From NCBI RefSeq assembly GCF_023333595.1, contig NZ_JAIQZM010000031.1, positions 1-64,000 of the forward strand: a stretch of DNA of 64,000 nucleotides. Reading direction: 5' to 3'. Every line of letters starts with the position of its first letter. Position 1 is the stretch's first letter. Below, one piece after another: positions 55,758 to 64,000 of this stretch. Made by a program: the position numbers and the translations under genes. The notes under the pieces were generated by a model, which ran no database searches, was not told the DNA's origin, and saw only the letters and a list, made by a program, of their open reading frames with translations. This DNA is from Argonema galeatum A003/A1 (lineage in GTDB: Bacteria; Cyanobacteriota; Cyanobacteriia; Cyanobacteriales; Aerosakkonemataceae).

Positions 55758-56006
55758 ATGCTAAGAGAAAAGCTTAAACAGGAATTAGATAGACTCAACG
55801 AAGACCAACTTAAAAAAATTGCCGATTTCATCAGCTTAATTGAGTCTGAATCTACTCAGGTTACATCATCTTTTGTTCCATTTTGGCAAACAGCAACACC
55901 AGCAGAACGGGCGAGGGAGTTTCGGGATTGGATTTCTCAACTTCCGACAACAAATGTGAGCTTATCCGATCAAGCATTTAGCCGCGATCGCATTTACGAA
56001 GAATGA
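55758..56006 (+). CDS. Antitoxin of a VapBC-like pair
   Basis: This 82-residue protein has a helical N-terminus (MLREKLKQELDRLNEDQLKK), IADFISLIESES, and a middle part with PAERAREFRDWIS. The ATG is preceded by AT-rich sequence. It overlaps the PIN-domain gene by 4 bases, which is typical of vapB-vapC. It is likely to bind and neutralise the toxin and to repress the operon. Confidence 0.8.
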   Translation: MLREKLKQELDRLNEDQLKKIADFISLIESESTQVTSSFVPFWQTATPAERAREFRDWISQLPTTNVSLSDQAFSRDRIYEE

Positions 56007-56449
56007 CAAAATATCTACTAGATACCAATGTAGTCCTGCGTTTTTGTAACCCTGACGATCTGCAACATCATCTGGCAACAGTTGCAATATCTTGTTTACT
56101 AACCCAAGCGGATGAATGTTTTCTGACAGCGCAAGTATTAATAGAACTTTGGGTAGTTGCAACAAGACCAATTGAAGTAAATGGCTTAGGATGGACTACA
56201 GAAAAAACGCGAAACATAATAGACGAGCTTCTTAATCGCTTCCCATTGCTAGAAGAATACCCACAAATTTTTCCCAATTGGTTAGATTTGGTCACAACTA
56301 ATAAAGTTATGGGGAAACGTACTCACGATGTCCGTCTCATTGCGGTTATGCTAGCAAATAAAATTACACATCTTCTGACCTTCAATCCAAGCGATTTTGC
56401 GGTTAAATCAAGCATTACAGTTGTACGTCCACAGGAATTAGTGGTATAG
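56003..56449 (+). CDS. PIN-domain toxin (VapC-like ribonuclease)
   Basis: In this 148-residue protein the PIN acidic residues are visible in KYLLDTNVVLR (Asp), TAQVLIELWVVATRP (Glu) and GKRTHDVRLIAVM (Asp). Such toxins cleave RNA with metal ions. It is coupled to the upstream antitoxin gene. The C-terminus (HLLTFNPSDFAV, then VVRPQELVV) is normal for the family, so the gene looks intact. Confidence 0.88.
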   Translation: MTKYLLDTNVVLRFCNPDDLQHHLATVAISCLLTQADECFLTAQVLIELWVVATRPIEVNGLGWTTEKTRNIIDELLNRFPLLEEYPQIFPNWLDLVTTNKVMGKRTHDVRLIAVMLANKITHLLTFNPSDFAVKSSITVVRPQELVV

Positions 56450-56475
56450 CTCTACCAATATCCTGACAGAGTTCG

Positions 56476-56577
56476 CAATCTTATCCATTTTTATCATGGC
56501 AATGTGATGATTGGATAGATAGCGATCGCCTACGACACGAATAGCGATCGCACTACCAAGCATAAAGAGCGATCGCC
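56476..56577 (+). repeat. Island repeat, copy C
   Basis: Shorter copy (102 bp) with CCATTTTTATCATGGCAATG, GATGATTGGATAGATAGCGA and the same AAGAGCGATCGCC end as copy A. Confidence 0.8.
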
Positions 56578-56680
56578 TTTTCCTTCTTCAATCGTCTAGA
56601 TTAAATTATCTTGACGATGAGATTGAATATGCGGCAAATATGACTTATTATAGATTTAAGCAATTATTCTCAAAAGCATA

Positions 56681-56905
56681 ATGAAATACGATAAAATAAT
56701 CACGATTGAACCAGGCAAACGCAGCGGCAAGCCGTGTATTCGGAGAATGCGAATCACTGTGTACGATATCCTAGAATATCTGGCAGGTGGTATGACAGAG
56801 GCAGAAATTCTAGAAGATTTTTCGGAACTCACTTCGGAAGACATCAAAGCTTGCCTTGCCTTTGCAGCCGATCGTGAGAAAAAATTATTTGTGGTATCCT
56901 TGTGA
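56681..56905 (+). CDS. DUF433 antitoxin
   Basis: This 74-residue protein has IITIEPGKRSGKPCIRRMRI, TVYDILEYLAGGMTEAEILE and the ending ADREKKLFVVSL, a complete short DUF433. It is closely related to the orphan at 36794. It overlaps the DUF5615 toxin gene by 4 bases. Confidence 0.88.
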   Translation: MKYDKIITIEPGKRSGKPCIRRMRITVYDILEYLAGGMTEAEILEDFSELTSEDIKACLAFAADREKKLFVVSL

Positions 56906-57234
56906 AACTACTACTAGACGAAAACCTGTCAGATCGGATTATTCACAGAATTATCGATTTATATCCCGATTCTGCTCATGTCAAAACCTTGGCACTTACG
57001 AATACTGATGATTCTGTTATTTGGGAATATGCAAAGGTAAATGATTTCGCGATCATTTCCAAAGATTCTGATTTTCATCAACGTAGTTTGCTCTACGGTC
57101 ATCCGCCTAAATTTATCTACCTTCGCATTGGTAACAGCCCAACTGACAAGATTGTTCAGATATTGAGAGATAATTTTGAGACGGTAATTGAATTTTGGAA
57201 TAGCGAAGTAGAAAGCATATTGGTATTGACGTAG
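56902..57234 (+). CDS. DUF5615 PIN-like toxin
   Basis: This 110-residue protein starts with GTG (the ORF reads KLLLDENLSDRIIHRIIDLY), followed by FAIISKDSDFHQRSLLYGHP and IYLRIGNSPTDKIVQIL. The Asp-Glu of LLLDENLS and the Asp pair of SKDSDF fit the PIN-like active site. It is the presumed RNA-cleaving partner of the upstream DUF433 antitoxin. It appears intact. Confidence 0.88.
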   Translation: MKLLLDENLSDRIIHRIIDLYPDSAHVKTLALTNTDDSVIWEYAKVNDFAIISKDSDFHQRSLLYGHPPKFIYLRIGNSPTDKIVQILRDNFETVIEFWNSEVESILVLT

Positions 57235-57271
57235 TGCGCTCACTGCTCTTATAGTTTGAGTTAACGCAAGG

Positions 57272-57430
57272 ATCGCCCTTCCTTTTAGCTTAGGATAATA
57301 CAAGGAAACCAACATCTTTTTATACTGACAATCTTAACCATTTTTACCATAACAATGCGATGATTAGACGGAGAGCGATCGCCTACGACACCAATAGCGA
57401 TATGCCTACGGCACGCTGCGCGAACGCACC
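57272..57430 (+). repeat. Island repeat, copy D
   Basis: It begins GATCGCCCTTCCTTTTAGC and ends TATGCCTACGGCACGCTGCG, thus closest to copy B. It fills over half of the 298-bp gap 57235-57532. Confidence 0.8.
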
Positions 57431-57532
57431 TCATACAAATACCAAGCGGTGCGATGATTGCACGTAGGGCGTGAAGCGCAGCTATCCGGTAGGGAATCGC
57501 CCTCCAACAGATGAGACTCTACATCAAACAAA

Positions 57533-57865
57533 TTACCTCACAGCAAATTCAGTGAATTGTCGAACATAAGGCGATCGAAATCCCAAGACAATATCGGTTT
57601 TCGGTACACCCATTTCTGCTAATTGATTAGCAATTCCTTCCTCCGTAAAATCTCGCTGAATCCAAATTTTTTCATCTTGGATATCAATATGAATTGGACA
57701 CCCATAAAGTCGTTCTTCATCTCGCCATCCCACATACAGCAACAAATAGCTATCTCGTTCCGTATCAAAAACAATGTGAGCCTGATTAGCCTCTGCTTCC
57801 GGTTGTTCGCTGGCGTGTTGCTCTATGACTTTTTTAACCAACTTGCGATAATCTAGTTTTTCCAT
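57533..57865 (-). CDS. xisI: XisI-family protein
   Basis: This 110-residue protein has MEKLDYRKLVKKVIEQHA, then HIVFDTERDSYLLLYVGWRD, HIDIQDEKIWIQRDFTEEG and VLGFRSPYVRQFTEFAV, a clear XisI. The family was named for control of fdxN element excision in heterocystous cyanobacteria, but it is widespread and multi-copy in strains without that element, usually with XisH. It overlaps the xisH-like gene by 13 bp. Confidence 0.92.
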   Translation of the reverse strand: MEKLDYRKLVKKVIEQHASEQPEAEANQAHIVFDTERDSYLLLYVGWRDEERLYGCPIHIDIQDEKIWIQRDFTEEGIANQLAEMGVPKTDIVLGFRSPYVRQFTEFAVR

Positions 57866-58230
57866 AGTGCTATCTCCTGTTTCTGAACATGAAAAACCAG
57901 CAACTTAATTTGATATCGGTTAACCACTTCTTGGACAAATGAATCTGTAAAAAACTCTTGATAAATATCTGTAGGTATAGCTAAATACAGTATCCGTTCT
58001 GGTTGCATTTTTTCTAACGCTACCTGATAGTTTAAAAACTGACCAACAGCCGTATGAAATTCAGAGATTGCCGATAAACCAACAAAACTCTTTACCTCTA
58101 CAGCTATTTTTTGATTCCCCTTTTGAGCCGATAGTAACTTCTCTGCTGCCAAGTCCACCTTCATTGTAACTTCCTGACTGGGTTTCAAAAACAGTGGCTC
58201 ATTGGTAATTGTCCATCCATCTTTCTCCAA
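57853..58230 (-). CDS. xisH: XisH-family protein, N-terminus missing
   Basis: The frame reads LEKDGWTITNEPLFLKPSQE, VDLAAEKLLSAQKGNQKIAV and VEVKSFVGLSAISEF, with a PD-(D/E)XK-like D...EVK pattern. XisH proteins are about 138 residues and begin PAKDIFHDAVK; here that start is absent and an in-frame TAG lies just upstream (about 58247). Only TTG at 58230 is available. Partial or decayed; translation is uncertain. Partner of XisI. Confidence 0.8.
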   Translation of the reverse strand: MEKDGWTITNEPLFLKPSQEVTMKVDLAAEKLLSAQKGNQKIAVEVKSFVGLSAISEFHTAVGQFLNYQVALEKMQPERILYLAIPTDIYQEFFTDSFVQEVVNRYQIKLLVFHVQKQEIALWKN

Positions 58231-58381
58231 AGCCGATCGCCCATCCTAATTTAATCAAAATATAAAATTATAAGTTTAAAAAATCTTAGTGGCAGGGTAA
58301 AATTAAATTATCCCATAGCGTCATAATAGGATACTTAACGATATAATCATTTAAGCTATATGGTTACGAGGTATATGGACT

Positions 58382-58555
58382 TTGCCAACTGCTGAACAAG
58401 GGATCAGATGTGTCATACTATGTCAATCCTTGACCAATACATTCACCCCTATTTTCGTTGTTCGCCTGGACGAGCGAACAGGTAATCTGTTTATCTTGGC
58501 AGGAGATAACATAGAGATAGAAATCTATCCCAATGGTCTTTGGAGGTTTTTGTGA
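58382..58555 (+). CDS. DUF6888-like small protein
   Basis: A 57-codon frame opening with TTG 58382 (PTAEQGIRCVILCQSLTNT, TPIFVVRLDERTGNLFILA, IEIYPNGLWRFL). This resembles the DUF6888 family of cyanobacterial small proteins as I recall it. Its TGA stop overlaps the ATG of the next gene (TGATG), so the two are coupled. The coupling and size resemble a toxin-antitoxin module, but no function is established. Confidence 0.6.
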   Translation: MPTAEQGIRCVILCQSLTNTFTPIFVVRLDERTGNLFILAGDNIEIEIYPNGLWRFL

Positions 58556-58764
58556 TGAAGCCTGACTTTAATAGCATGACTAAAATTGAGCTAAGAACTT
58601 ACGTCATTGCTCACCCCAACGATAAGGCAGCGTTTCATGCCTTTGTTGACCGTTTTACCTCTGAAGCATCTCCACAGACTTTTGACATCCCGAAATCAAA
58701 TGCGGAGGTTGAGGAAGTTGATATCTTAATTAGACAAAAGTTAGCACAACTGAAGACGAGCTAG
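58555..58764 (+). CDS. DUF6887-like small protein
   Basis: A 69-residue protein starting at ATG 58555 (MKPDFNSMTKIELRTYVIAH, NDKAAFHAFVDRF). The pattern FNSMTKIELRTYVIAH is typical of DUF6887, which is found beside DUF6888. It could be one half of a two-gene module. GGAGG precedes the start within the upstream gene. Confidence 0.7.
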   Translation: MKPDFNSMTKIELRTYVIAHPNDKAAFHAFVDRFTSEASPQTFDIPKSNAEVEEVDILIRQKLAQLKTS

Positions 58765-58780
58765 GACTGAAGATAGGCCG

Positions 58781-58815
58781 AGTGCGATCGCACAAAAGAA
58801 AGAGCGATCGCACCC
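58781..58815 (+). repeat. Possible partial fifth island repeat
   Basis: GTGCGATCGCACAAAAGAAA followed by GAGCGATCGCACC resembles the last 35 bp of copies A and C. It follows the last module. Confidence 0.35.
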
Positions 58816-58840
58816 CGTAACAATCTATCCGAACTCAAAA

Positions 58841-60532
58841 CTATTTATTTTTACTGATTTCCCACAAAGGCAATTGCTGAATTGGATCTAGCTGGACGCC
58901 TTGCAATCCTTTTTTGGCAAAAGCATAATCTTTGCTTTGCCATAGGGGAATTAAGGGAACGTCTTTAGCTAGTAAGTCTTGAATTTCAACAAAAATTTGT
59001 TTGCGCTTTTGGGGGTTTTGTTCGGCGCGTTCTTGCTGAATCAATTTATTCATGCGATCGCTATAATAAAACGACCCCTGACTTTGACTCGCGCCTTGTT
59101 CGCAACCAGTTGCTTCTGAACCTTTGGTACAACTCAACAAAGGTTGAATGTAGTTGTCGGCGTCTGTAAAATCTGGATACCAATCCAGCAAAGCACTTTG
59201 ATAAATTCCTTTGCGAATGTTGGCAAAGAAAGTAGCCGATTCTACAGCTTGCGGTTGAATTTGCACTATTCCTTCTAGTTGCTGCTTAGCATATTCGCCG
59301 AGCAAACTGGCAATCTGCTGTCGAATGGCTGAACCTGAAGAATACCAAACTTCTAATTTCAAGGGATTCTCTTTAGAAAATCCTGCCTTAGTCAGCAGTT
59401 CTTTCGCTTTGGTAATATTGCCATCGCCATAACCTTCTTCAAATACTGGCTTGGATACATCAAACGTTTTGGGAATCATGCTATAGGCAGGATCTCCCTG
59501 ATTTCTAAGCACGCGCTCATTGATTAGTTGACGGTTGACTAGCGAAGCGATCGCCTGTCTCACTTCTGGTTTATCCAGAGGTTTCTGCTTCGTATTCAGA
59601 ACCATATAATTCATCACATTACTCTGAGCTTCAATCACTTGCCAGTTACCCGACTTCGCCCTATTTTGCAGACCGACAATCTGATCGGGATCGAAACTTT
59701 GATAGGCAATATCTACCGCACCAGTGGTGACAGAATTATACAAATTAGCTGAACTGGTGAGAATCTCAAAGTCAATTCCCTGATTTGATGGTTTCTTACC
59801 CCAATACTTATCAAAAACGTCAAGGCGGATAGAGTTAGGACTAAACTGAACCAATTTGTAAGGGCCAGTTCCTACAAAGTTGGTAGGTGTGAATTTGCCA
59901 GTACCAATTTCATAAGCTTTGGGTGAGACAGCGCACAGACTCGCATAAGCTAAAAGTGATGGAAATGGAGCAAAGGCATTTTTGAGCTTAATTGTTAGTT
60001 CGTACTCTCCAGAAGCCTTGACAGATTCAACAAGATCTGAAAGCAGGGATGAAGGTTTGCCACCGTTTTTAATGAAACGTTCCAGAGAGAACGTCATTGC
60101 TTTGGCGTTGAAGGGAGTGCCATCGTGGAAAACAACTCCCTGACGCAACGGGATGGTGTAAGTTAAACCATCAGGACTTATTTTGGGTAGTGCTGTAGCG
60201 AGTTGCGGTTCCAGTTGGTCGGTGCCTAGTTTGTAGGTATAGAGGCGATCGCCCAAGCTGTAGAGGACATTGCTAGCGGCTAGTTCGTAGGCGTCAGCAG
60301 GGTCAAGCGTCCGTGGTTTGAGGGTTGTACCTACTGTGAGGCGCGAACCGCCAGTACTCGTGTCGGGAGAAACACTTGGCCCAGAAGCAGTTGGTCGCTT
60401 ACCGCAGCTGACGATCAGAAAAAAACAAAGACAGAACAGACCGAAGAATTTTGCAACCGAACGAAATTGTTTAGCAGATAGGGGAAACCAGTTCATTAGG
60501 ATCATTTTTTCAAAGAAACTGTCAGCGGTCAT
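58841..60532 (-). CDS. Peptide/nickel-type ABC substrate-binding lipoprotein
   Basis: In this 563-residue protein the signal (FFGLFCLCFFLIVSC) has its lipobox Cys at about residue 44. The family-5 binding domain shows LTVGTTLKPRTLDPADAYEL, YTIPLRQGVVFHDGTPFNAK, FVGTGPYKLVQFSP and DWYPDFTDADNYIQPLLSC. It presents peptides or similar solutes to an ABC permease. No permease is adjacent; the DppB gene at 45509-46534 is a candidate partner. Several Met codons near the N-terminus make the exact start uncertain (ATG 60532 used). Confidence 0.9.
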   Translation of the reverse strand: MTADSFFEKMILMNWFPLSAKQFRSVAKFFGLFCLCFFLIVSCGKRPTASGPSVSPDTSTGGSRLTVGTTLKPRTLDPADAYELAASNVLYSLGDRLYTYKLGTDQLEPQLATALPKISPDGLTYTIPLRQGVVFHDGTPFNAKAMTFSLERFIKNGGKPSSLLSDLVESVKASGEYELTIKLKNAFAPFPSLLAYASLCAVSPKAYEIGTGKFTPTNFVGTGPYKLVQFSPNSIRLDVFDKYWGKKPSNQGIDFEILTSSANLYNSVTTGAVDIAYQSFDPDQIVGLQNRAKSGNWQVIEAQSNVMNYMVLNTKQKPLDKPEVRQAIASLVNRQLINERVLRNQGDPAYSMIPKTFDVSKPVFEEGYGDGNITKAKELLTKAGFSKENPLKLEVWYSSGSAIRQQIASLLGEYAKQQLEGIVQIQPQAVESATFFANIRKGIYQSALLDWYPDFTDADNYIQPLLSCTKGSEATGCEQGASQSQGSFYYSDRMNKLIQQERAEQNPQKRKQIFVEIQDLLAKDVPLIPLWQSKDYAFAKKGLQGVQLDPIQQLPLWEISKNK

Positions 60533-60632
60533 TCGATGAAAGGATTTTGGATTCTAGGTTTAGATTGACCCGACGGATGAATCCGGGGGCGACCAAACCA
60601 ATAATTTCACAGGTCAGCAGTCTCTCGACCTT

Positions 60633-60758
60633 TAGAACACCGATTCAATATTCGCTCTCTTGGGATAAGAAACCGGGAATATGTGGTTGTCAAGATGGAT
60701 ATTTCGTTGTTTTAACCGATATATTCCCGGTTTCTGGCATTACTGAATTGGTGTTCTA
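60633..60758. repeat. 126-bp inverted-repeat element
   Basis: The ends TAGAACACCGATTCAAT and ACTGAATTGGTGTTCTA are inverted. Inside, AGAAACCGGGAATAT (from about 60668) and ATATTCCCGGTTTCT (60721-60735) form a second inverted pair. The element occupies the 333-bp gap before the binding-protein gene; the rest of the gap has a copy of the AACCTGCGTAGGCAGGTT hairpin at about 60810. Confidence 0.6.
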
Positions 60759-60865
60759 GCAAGAACTCCTGGCGATCGCAAATCGCGACTATACAAATTT
60801 TCCATCTTAAACCTGCGTAGGCAGGTTTTGTTTGTGTAGCCCCAGACTTAAGTCTGGAGTCTTTC

Positions 60866-61882
60866 CTAGATTGAATAGTACAGCGGAAACGATTTAGCAT
60901 CCTTTGGTTTTACGTGAACGCGCTGTTGCGGTTCCAGTTCTAACTCGTTAAACCGCTCTCTGGAGAGGTGTGCCGTGACTACCTGACCGTCATCCAATAT
61001 TAATTCAGCCTGGACTTCCCAACCCAGGTTAATCAAGCGGCTGATTCTAGCAGGTACTGTATTTCCGTTGGGCTCTCGTTGGATGATGATGTCGTGGGGG
61101 CGCAGAAAGATTTCTGGGTGGGTAGACTCAATCCCACTTTCTTGGAAAATCGGGGATGTACTGGATAGTACATTTACCGGGCCAATAAAACTCATGACAA
61201 AGGGTGTGGCTGGGTGGTCATAAATCTGGGCTGGTGAGCCTACCTGCTCGATTTTACCTTTATTCGTCACGACGATTTCATCGGCAACTTCCATTGCTTC
61301 TTCTTGGTCGTGGGTGACAAAAACTGTAGTAACGTGAACTTCGTCATGGAGGCGTCGCAACCAGGCGCGGAGGTCTTTACGCACTTTGGCATCTAGGGCC
61401 CCGAACGGTTCATCCAGCAGTAATACTTGGGGTTGAACTGCTAAGGCCCTTGCGAGGGCGACCCGTTGGCGTTGACCGCCGGATAGCTGGGATGGGTAGC
61501 GATCGCCTAAACTACCTAGTTGAATCAGATCCAGCAATTCTTGCACCCGCGTCTTTATCTGAGGTTTCGACACTTTGCGAATCTCTAGACCAAAGCCAAT
61601 ATTCTGGCGCACCGTCATGTGCTTGAACAAAGCATAGTGCTGGAACACAAACCCAATTTCGCGCTCTTGGACGTTAGTATAGGTGGCATCCTTGCCAGTG
61701 ATCCAGATTCTGCCGCTATCTGGCTTTTCTAGACCTGCAATTAACCGCAGCAGAGTTGACTTACCCGATCCGGATGGCCCCAGTAGAGCGACCAGAGAGC
61801 CACTTTTTACTTCCAAGCTAACTTCGTCAACGGCTTTGAAAGTGCCGAACTGCTTAGATACATTCTCAACAACTATGCCCAC
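60866..61882 (-). CDS. cysA: Sulfate/thiosulfate ABC transporter ATPase CysA
   Basis: I chose GTG 61882 ([20 protein letters not shown]), which gives 338 residues, the CysA length; a TTG 15 bases upstream is less likely. Walker A is [11 protein letters not shown], signature [12 protein letters not shown], Walker [15 protein letters not shown], then a TOBE-like end ([12 protein letters not shown]). It powers sulfate import. Its permease genes are not in the window. It may relate to the sulfolipid genes only through sulfur supply. The gap 61883-62193 holds no gene. Confidence 0.9.
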   Translation of the reverse strand: MGIVVENVSKQFGTFKAVDEVSLEVKSGSLVALLGPSGSGKSTLLRLIAGLEKPDSGRIWITGKDATYTNVQEREIGFVFQHYALFKHMTVRQNIGFGLEIRKVSKPQIKTRVQELLDLIQLGSLGDRYPSQLSGGQRQRVALARALAVQPQVLLLDEPFGALDAKVRKDLRAWLRRLHDEVHVTTVFVTHDQEEAMEVADEIVVTNKGKIEQVGSPAQIYDHPATPFVMSFIGPVNVLSSTSPIFQESGIESTHPEIFLRPHDIIIQREPNGNTVPARISRLINLGWEVQAELILDDGQVVTAHLSRERFNELELEPQQRVHVKPKDAKSFPLYYSI

Positions 61883-62193
61883 TGAAAAGAACCTCAACGA
61901 CGAGCCAATTCAACTGATATCTTATCCAAACAATATCTGGGCAACCGGCATTCTGGATTACCTTTCGCCTTTTTTTTAAGCGATCGATTCTATCTCTAGG
62001 AAGAGAATTCCCGGTTAAGCTATGGTATTATAGTAGTCTTATCACACATCAGCCTTATACAACCACTGAAATAGTTAAGTTTCTGGACTTGCTTAAATGG
62101 GCATAAAAATCAGCAGGTAACAGAAACTATATTTTGAGTATAAATACTCTGAGCGAGTTGCATCAAAACTAGCGCTGGCAGACTGAGCGATCG

Positions 62194-63441
62194 CTACACC
62201 TTTTCTAATTGCTGTATTGGTATTTCAATAATAAACTCTGTACCCAGCCCTGGTGCCGAAATGTACGTCAGTTGACCCCCATGTTTTTCCTCCATAATCT
62301 GACGACTGATAGACAATCCCAACCCAGTACCTTTACCTGTGGGTTTGGTAGTAAACATCGGCGCGAATAGCTGCGACTTGATCTCTTCTGTCATGCCAAT
62401 ACCATTGTCGGCAATCAAAACTCTCACCGAATCTTCCCGCATTTCCGTGCTAATTTTAATTGTAGGCACTTCCTCGATTGTTCCCTTGATTATTGCCTCT
62501 TCCAAAGCATCGAGCGCATTAGCGAAAATATTCATAAACACTTGGTTAAGTGGGCCAGGGTAGCACTCCACCTGGGGCAAATCGCGGTATTCTTTAATCA
62601 CCACTATAGCTGGGCGATCGCCACTTCCTTTCAGTCGATGCCGCAAAATCAACAGCGTACTTTCTAGCCCCTCGTGAATATCGAATAGGATTTTAGAAGC
62701 AGTATCCGATCGAGAAAAAGTTCTTAGAGCAACACTAATTTGGTAAATGCGTTCGATCCCCACTTTCATCGATACGAGCAGCTTAGGCAAATCTTCCGTC
62801 AGATAGTCTAATTCGATCGCCTCGATTTCTTCTTGAATTGCTGGCACCGGATCGGGATAATTCTCCTGATATAAATGCAACAAGTTTATCATGTCTTCAA
62901 TATAATCTTGAGCATGGCATAAATTCCCGGCAATGAAACTTACTGGATTGTTAATTTCATGAGCTACCCCCGCCACCAACTGCCCCAACGAGGACATTTT
63001 TTCCTTTTGAATTAGTTGGGTCTGCACCTGTTGCAACTGCCGCTGAGTTTCTTTACTTTGTTGCACTGACTCCAAAGTGCGGTTGATGGTAATTTCTAAA
63101 TCTTGAAAATCTATCGGCTTCGTCAGAAAATCAAAAGCATCTAGATTCATCGCCTTTCTAATTTTTGCCATATCGCTGTAGGCTGTCACCACTACTGTTT
63201 TGAGTTTCGGCTCAAATTCCTTCAGTCTCTCCAGCAAAGTTAACCCATCCATCTCCGGCATATTGATGTCGGTCAGCACCATATCTACGTGCGGGTCTAC
63301 TTTCAGTTTATCTAAAGCTTCTACACCATTGTGAGCAAAAATGAATTCCAGCTCCTTGGCGCGAATTTTTTTGCGAAATTGCTGACATATCAGGCGTTCT
63401 AGCGGTAGCTCATCATCCACCACAAGAATTTTGGCTGGCAT
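62194..63441 (-). CDS. Response regulator-histidine kinase hybrid
   Basis: In this 415-residue protein the receiver domain (1-125) has MVLTDINMPEMDG with its phospho-Asp, followed by KPIDFQDL. A coiled coil then leads to the HisKA box (SSLGQLVAGVAHEINNPVSF, His conserved) and an HATPase (NQVFMNIFANALDAL, IADNGIGMTEEI, TGLGLSISRQIMEEKHGG). The order REC-HisKA-HATPase suggests that the receiver is the input from another kinase. The next kinase, 32 bp upstream, is a likely partner. Confidence 0.9.
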   Translation of the reverse strand: MPAKILVVDDELPLERLICQQFRKKIRAKELEFIFAHNGVEALDKLKVDPHVDMVLTDINMPEMDGLTLLERLKEFEPKLKTVVVTAYSDMAKIRKAMNLDAFDFLTKPIDFQDLEITINRTLESVQQSKETQRQLQQVQTQLIQKEKMSSLGQLVAGVAHEINNPVSFIAGNLCHAQDYIEDMINLLHLYQENYPDPVPAIQEEIEAIELDYLTEDLPKLLVSMKVGIERIYQISVALRTFSRSDTASKILFDIHEGLESTLLILRHRLKGSGDRPAIVVIKEYRDLPQVECYPGPLNQVFMNIFANALDALEEAIIKGTIEEVPTIKISTEMREDSVRVLIADNGIGMTEEIKSQLFAPMFTTKPTGKGTGLGLSISRQIMEEKHGGQLTYISAPGLGTEFIIEIPIQQLEKV

Positions 63442-63473
63442 ACTTTGCTCCTTCCCCTATCTAGACGTTCCCC

Positions 63474-64000
63474 TTATTCAATTATTGGCATAGTTTTTGG
63501 TAAAAATATGATAAATTCTGCAAAGACGCCCGGTTCAGATTCTACTTGGATTTGTCCTTGGTGCTGCCCAACAATAATGTCATGAGTTAGTGACAAACCT
63601 AAGCCAGTTCCTTCTCCAGTTGGTTTGGTAGTAAAAAATGGTTGAAAAATTTTGTCTTGGATTTGCTGGGATATACCTTTGCCATTATCTCGAATATGGA
63701 TTTCTACGCCATCGCTACGGTTCAGAGTTTTGACGGCAATGGTGGGGATAAATCCCTCGCCAGTTTCCTTCTTCTTCTCAGCGACAGCATAACAGGCATT
63801 ATTGATGATGTTGATAAATGCACGGCTAATGTCTTGCGGAACAACTTCCACTTGACCTATTGAATTGTCGTAATTAGCTTCTAGATCGATATTAAAGCTA
63901 TCGTCTTTAGCACGCTTGCCATGATAAACTAACTGCACTGCTTCAACAAGTATTGCATTGATATCGGCGGGTTGCTGTTGACCGCTTTCGGAGCGAGCGT
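63474..64000 (-). CDS. Histidine kinase, C-terminal part
   Basis: The gene runs off the right edge of the window (the N-terminus is upstream of 64000). Visible are a HATPase domain with INIINNACYAVAEKK, IRDNGKGISQQIQDK, FQPFFTTKPTGEGTGLGLSL and GQIQVESEPG. It is a sensor kinase of unknown input. It lies 32 bp before the REC-HisKA gene on the same strand, so it probably forms a two-component operon with it. Confidence 0.9.
   Translation of the reverse strand, partial: ARSESGQQQPADINAILVEAVQLVYHGKRAKDDSFNIDLEANYDNSIGQVEVVPQDISRAFINIINNACYAVAEKKKETGEGFIPTIAVKTLNRSDGVEIHIRDNGKGISQQIQDKIFQPFFTTKPTGEGTGLGLSLTHDIIVGQHQGQIQVESEPGVFAEFIIFLPKTMPIIE

Noticed and set aside
57533-58230. An fdxN-type excision element
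   Set aside because: XisH/XisI are present but there is no XisF recombinase, fdxN or attachment site in the window.

Overview
The window is a chromosomal piece of a filamentous, probably Oscillatoriales-type, cyanobacterium. The evidence is the very frequent HIP1 octamer (GCGATCGC), phycobilisome and sulfolipid genes (cpcT, sqdB, sqdX), the lpxC-fabZ-lpxA block beside an Omp85/BamA gene and purC, COP23 and XisH/XisI families, and many heptameric tandem repeats and small palindromic elements typical of these genomes. The genus assignment is inference.

Layout. 1-5.8 kb: a TnpB fragment cut by the left edge, a membrane-anchored protein kinase homologue whose HRD aspartate is Asn, a DMT exporter, an Rpn-type nuclease and intergenic hairpin elements. 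5.8-9.6 kb: a caspase-nSTAND-WD40 protein divergent from a small Trypco1-type protein, a probable conflict or cell-death locus. 9.7-18.9 kb: ligA, a truncated DUF4114 gene, then lpxA, fabZ, lpxC, an Omp85 gene and purC on the minus strand (outer-membrane biogenesis). 19.3-27.1 kb: a GAF-GAF-PAS adenylate cyclase, then the sulfolipid operon sqdB-DUF4291-sqdX, with a 348-residue LAGLIDADG intein inside the YxxxK active site of SqdB, then cpcT. 27.3-34.6 kb: small conserved proteins, a phytase/esterase-like lipoprotein, a TPR protein, a WGxxGxxG protein and a second adenylate cyclase. 34.7-37.0 kb: gene debris, including a transposase fragment fused in frame to the tail of a STAND protein and remnants of toxin-antitoxin loci. 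37.0-46.5 kb: a LodA/LodB-like quinoprotein oxidase pair, an RTX protein, a large Calx-beta/beta-helix protein and a DppB-type permease. 46.5-49.3 kb: a DUF433/DUF5615 module and a frameshifted STAND NTPase. 49.7-54.4 kb: a plus-strand run of secreted proteins (COP23, trypsin-like protease, subtilase, two small exported proteins). 54.4-58.8 kb: an island of small two-gene modules (toxin/immunity, VapBC-like, DUF433/DUF5615, XisI/XisH, DUF6888/DUF6887-like) separated by direct copies of one 100-160 bp repeat. 58.8-64.0 kb: a peptide-type ABC binding protein, CysA, a response regulator-histidine kinase and the C-terminal end of another histidine kinase.

Three themes tie the window together. First, housekeeping operons lie mostly on the minus strand, and accessory modules sit between them. 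Second, short repeats are everywhere: heptamers abut start codons and even supply stop codons (lpxC, purC, sqdX), and GC-rich repeats have expanded in frame inside bamA, lpxC, the caspase gene and the lodB-like gene. Third, defence-like or selfish modules are common and in varied states of decay. The most notable single element is the SqdB intein, because sulfolipid synthesis should depend on its splicing. All calls come from reading the sequence; no database search was run.
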